Below, in pieces: positions 6,533 to 8,096 of a DNA stretch of 8,096 nt (its first letter is position 1; each line of letters starts with the position of its first letter). The notes under the pieces are model-generated. The model ran no database searches. It saw nothing but the letters and a program-made list of their open reading frames with translations, and was not told where the DNA came from. The translations under genes were made by a program, and so were the position numbers. This DNA is from DATDDB01 sp036524005 (GTDB lineage Bacteria > Pseudomonadota > Gammaproteobacteria > Burkholderiales > Gallionellaceae): NCBI GenBank assembly GCA_036524005.1, contig DATDDB010000057.1:1-8096 (forward strand). Direction: 5' to 3'.

Positions 6533-8096
6533 ATGCATAAAAAAATCCTCATCCTCGATTTCGGTTCCCAGTACACCCAGCTCATCGCCAGGCGCGTGCG
6601 CGAGACGCACGTCTATTGCGAGCTGCACCCCTGGGACATGAGCGAGGCGGACATCCGCGCGTTCAACCCCGCAGGCATCGTTCTCTCCGGCGGGCCGAAC
6701 TCGGTGTATGAGGAAGAAACCCCCAAAGCGCCGCAGGCCGTGTTCGAGCTGGGCGTGCCGGTATTCGGCATCTGCTACGGCATGCAGACCATGGCGGCGC
6801 AGCTGGGGGGACAGGTGGAGAGCGGTAAGGTGCGGGAATTCGGCTATGCCGAAATTCGTGCGCGCGGCCATTCCAAACTGTTCGAGGGCATCCAGGATAA
6901 AACCAATTCGGAAGGTCACGGCCTGCTCGATGTGTGGATGAGCCACGGCGACAAGGTGACCGCCATTCCACCCGGTTTTTCCGTGATCGCCTCCAATCCG
7001 GCCACGCCATACGCGGCCATGGCCGACGAGTCGCGCCGCTTCTACGCGGTGCAGTTCCATCCGGAAGTCACCCACACCCATCAGGGCAAGGCGATCATCA
7101 ACCGCTTCGTGCACGACATCTGCGGCTGCGGCCAGGACTGGAACATGCCGGACTACATCACGGAAGCGGTGGAAAAGATCCGCGCCCAGGTCGGCAAGGA
7201 AGAAGTCATCCTCGGACTTTCCGGCGGGGTGGATTCCTCGGTGGCGGCGGCGCTTATCCACAGGGCCATCGGCGACCAGCTCACCTGCGTGTTCGTGGAC
7301 AACGGCCTGCTGCGCCTCGACGAGGGCAAGCAGGTGATGGATACCTTTGCCGACCATCTGCACATGAAAGTGATCCATGTGGATGCCAGCGGCGAATTCA
7401 TGAAACACCTCGCGGGCGTGACCGACCCCGAGCACAAGCGCAAGATCATCGGGCGCGAGTTCGTCGAGGTATTCCAGCGCGAGTCGGCCAAGCTGAAGCA
7501 GGCCAAATGGCTGGCGCAGGGCACCATCTACCCGGACGTGATCGAATCGGCCGGCGCCAAGACCAAGAAGGCGCACACCATCAAGTCGCACCACAACGTG
7601 GGCGGCCTGCCCGAGAGCATGCACCTCAAGCTGCTGGAGCCGCTGCGCGAGCTGTTCAAGGACGAAGTGCGCGAACTGGGCATTGCACTCGGCCTGCCGC
7701 ACGACATGATCTACCGCCACCCTTTCCCCGGCCCGGGTCTGGGCGTGCGCATCCTGGGCGAAGTGAAGCGCGAATACGCCGACCTGCTGCGCCGCGCGGA
7801 CGCCATCTTCATCGAAGAACTGCGCAACACCAGGGATGCGGACGGCAAGAGCTGGTATGACAAGACCTCGCAAGCTTTCACCGTCTTTTTGCCGATTAAA
7901 AGCGTGGGCGTCATGGGTGACGGGCGCACCTACGAATACGTGGTCAGCCTGCGCGCCGTGCAAACCCAGGACTTCATGACCGCCCACTGGGCACACCTGC
8001 CCTATGAGCTGCTGGGCAAAGTCTCCAACCGCATCATCAATGAAGTGCGCGGCATCAACCGCGTCGTCTATGATATTTCCGGAAAGCCGCCCGCAA
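6533..8096 (+). CDS. guaA: GMP synthase (glutamine-hydrolysing), lacking the last few codons
   Basis: GuaA converts XMP to GMP using ATP and glutamine-derived ammonia, completing guanylate synthesis after GuaB. The window holds 521 codons and ends at the conserved VVYDISGKPPA; the E. coli protein (525 residues) suggests only about five residues and the stop are missing. The N-terminal class I amidotransferase domain (about 1-200) has Cys81 in GICYGMQ and His176/Glu178 in FHPEV, the expected triad (E. coli 86, 181, 183). The ATP pyrophosphatase domain (about 203-395) has the P-loop SGGVDSS at 230-236 and the HPFPGPGLGVRI motif near its end; the rest is the dimerisation domain. The ATG at 6533 gives the usual HKKILILDFGSQYTQ opening. 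No Shine-Dalgarno sequence is visible; the upstream bases belong to the heptamer repeat. It follows guaB by 76 bases with no promoter seen between them, indicating cotranscription. Confidence 0.97.
   Translation, partial: MHKKILILDFGSQYTQLIARRVRETHVYCELHPWDMSEADIRAFNPAGIVLSGGPNSVYEEETPKAPQAVFELGVPVFGICYGMQTMAAQLGGQVESGKVREFGYAEIRARGHSKLFEGIQDKTNSEGHGLLDVWMSHGDKVTAIPPGFSVIASNPATPYAAMADESRRFYAVQFHPEVTHTHQGKAIINRFVHDICGCGQDWNMPDYITEAVEKIRAQVGKEEVILGLSGGVDSSVAAALIHRAIGDQLTCVFVDNGLLRLDEGKQVMDTFADHLHMKVIHVDASGEFMKHLAGVTDPEHKRKIIGREFVEVFQRESAKLKQAKWLAQGTIYPDVIESAGAKTKKAHTIKSHHNVGGLPESMHLKLLEPLRELFKDEVRELGIALGLPHDMIYRHPFPGPGLGVRILGEVKREYADLLRRADAIFIEELRNTRDADGKSWYDKTSQAFTVFLPIKSVGVMGDGRTYEYVVSLRAVQTQDFMTAHWAHLPYELLGKVSNRIINEVRGINRVVYDISGKPPA

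Noticed and set aside
6503..7996. 497-codon open frame on the minus strand opposite guaA
   Set aside because: It is a GC-driven antisense shadow of guaA with the same His/Ala/Val-rich composition, and its first and last residues have no family resemblance.

Overview
This window reads as ordinary chromosomal core of a GC-rich betaproteobacterium, possibly of the Gallionellaceae/Nitrosomonadales type. That assignment rests on overall protein similarity recalled from memory: a beta/gamma-type SMC, a DUF4124 secreted protein, and a guaBA operon. Genus cannot be fixed from the sequence alone. There are no RNA genes, insertion sequences, phage genes or CRISPR arrays.

Layout. Positions 1-98 (minus) hold the N-terminal end of an HU-family nucleoid protein that runs off the left edge. 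After a 159-base gap comes queF (258-677, minus), the preQ0 reductase of queuosine biosynthesis. Only 64 bases separate queF from the divergent smc gene (742-4263, plus), the chromosome condensin ATPase, which starts at TTG. Convergent with smc is a small exported DUF4124 protein (4306-4779, minus). A 213-base intergenic region carries back-to-back promoters for that gene and for guaB (4993-6456, plus; IMP dehydrogenase). guaB is followed by guaA (6533 to the right edge, plus; GMP synthase), which lacks only about its last five codons. guaB and guaA look like one operon catalysing IMP to XMP to GMP.

The most unusual structure is between guaB and guaA. Almost the whole gap is filled by four tandem 7-base units of the form GTGRAAN, a 15-base centre, and four more units in inverted orientation. 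Together they can fold into an imperfect 28-position stem. The stem ends 5 bases before the guaA start codon, and guaA has no visible Shine-Dalgarno sequence. Lesser oddities are a 13-base in-frame direct repeat straddling the smc start, the absence of the usual zipA-ligA genes after smc, and overlapping divergent promoters between queF and smc. I see no new multi-gene system here; the interest lies in the intergenic repeat and its possible effect on guaA expression.
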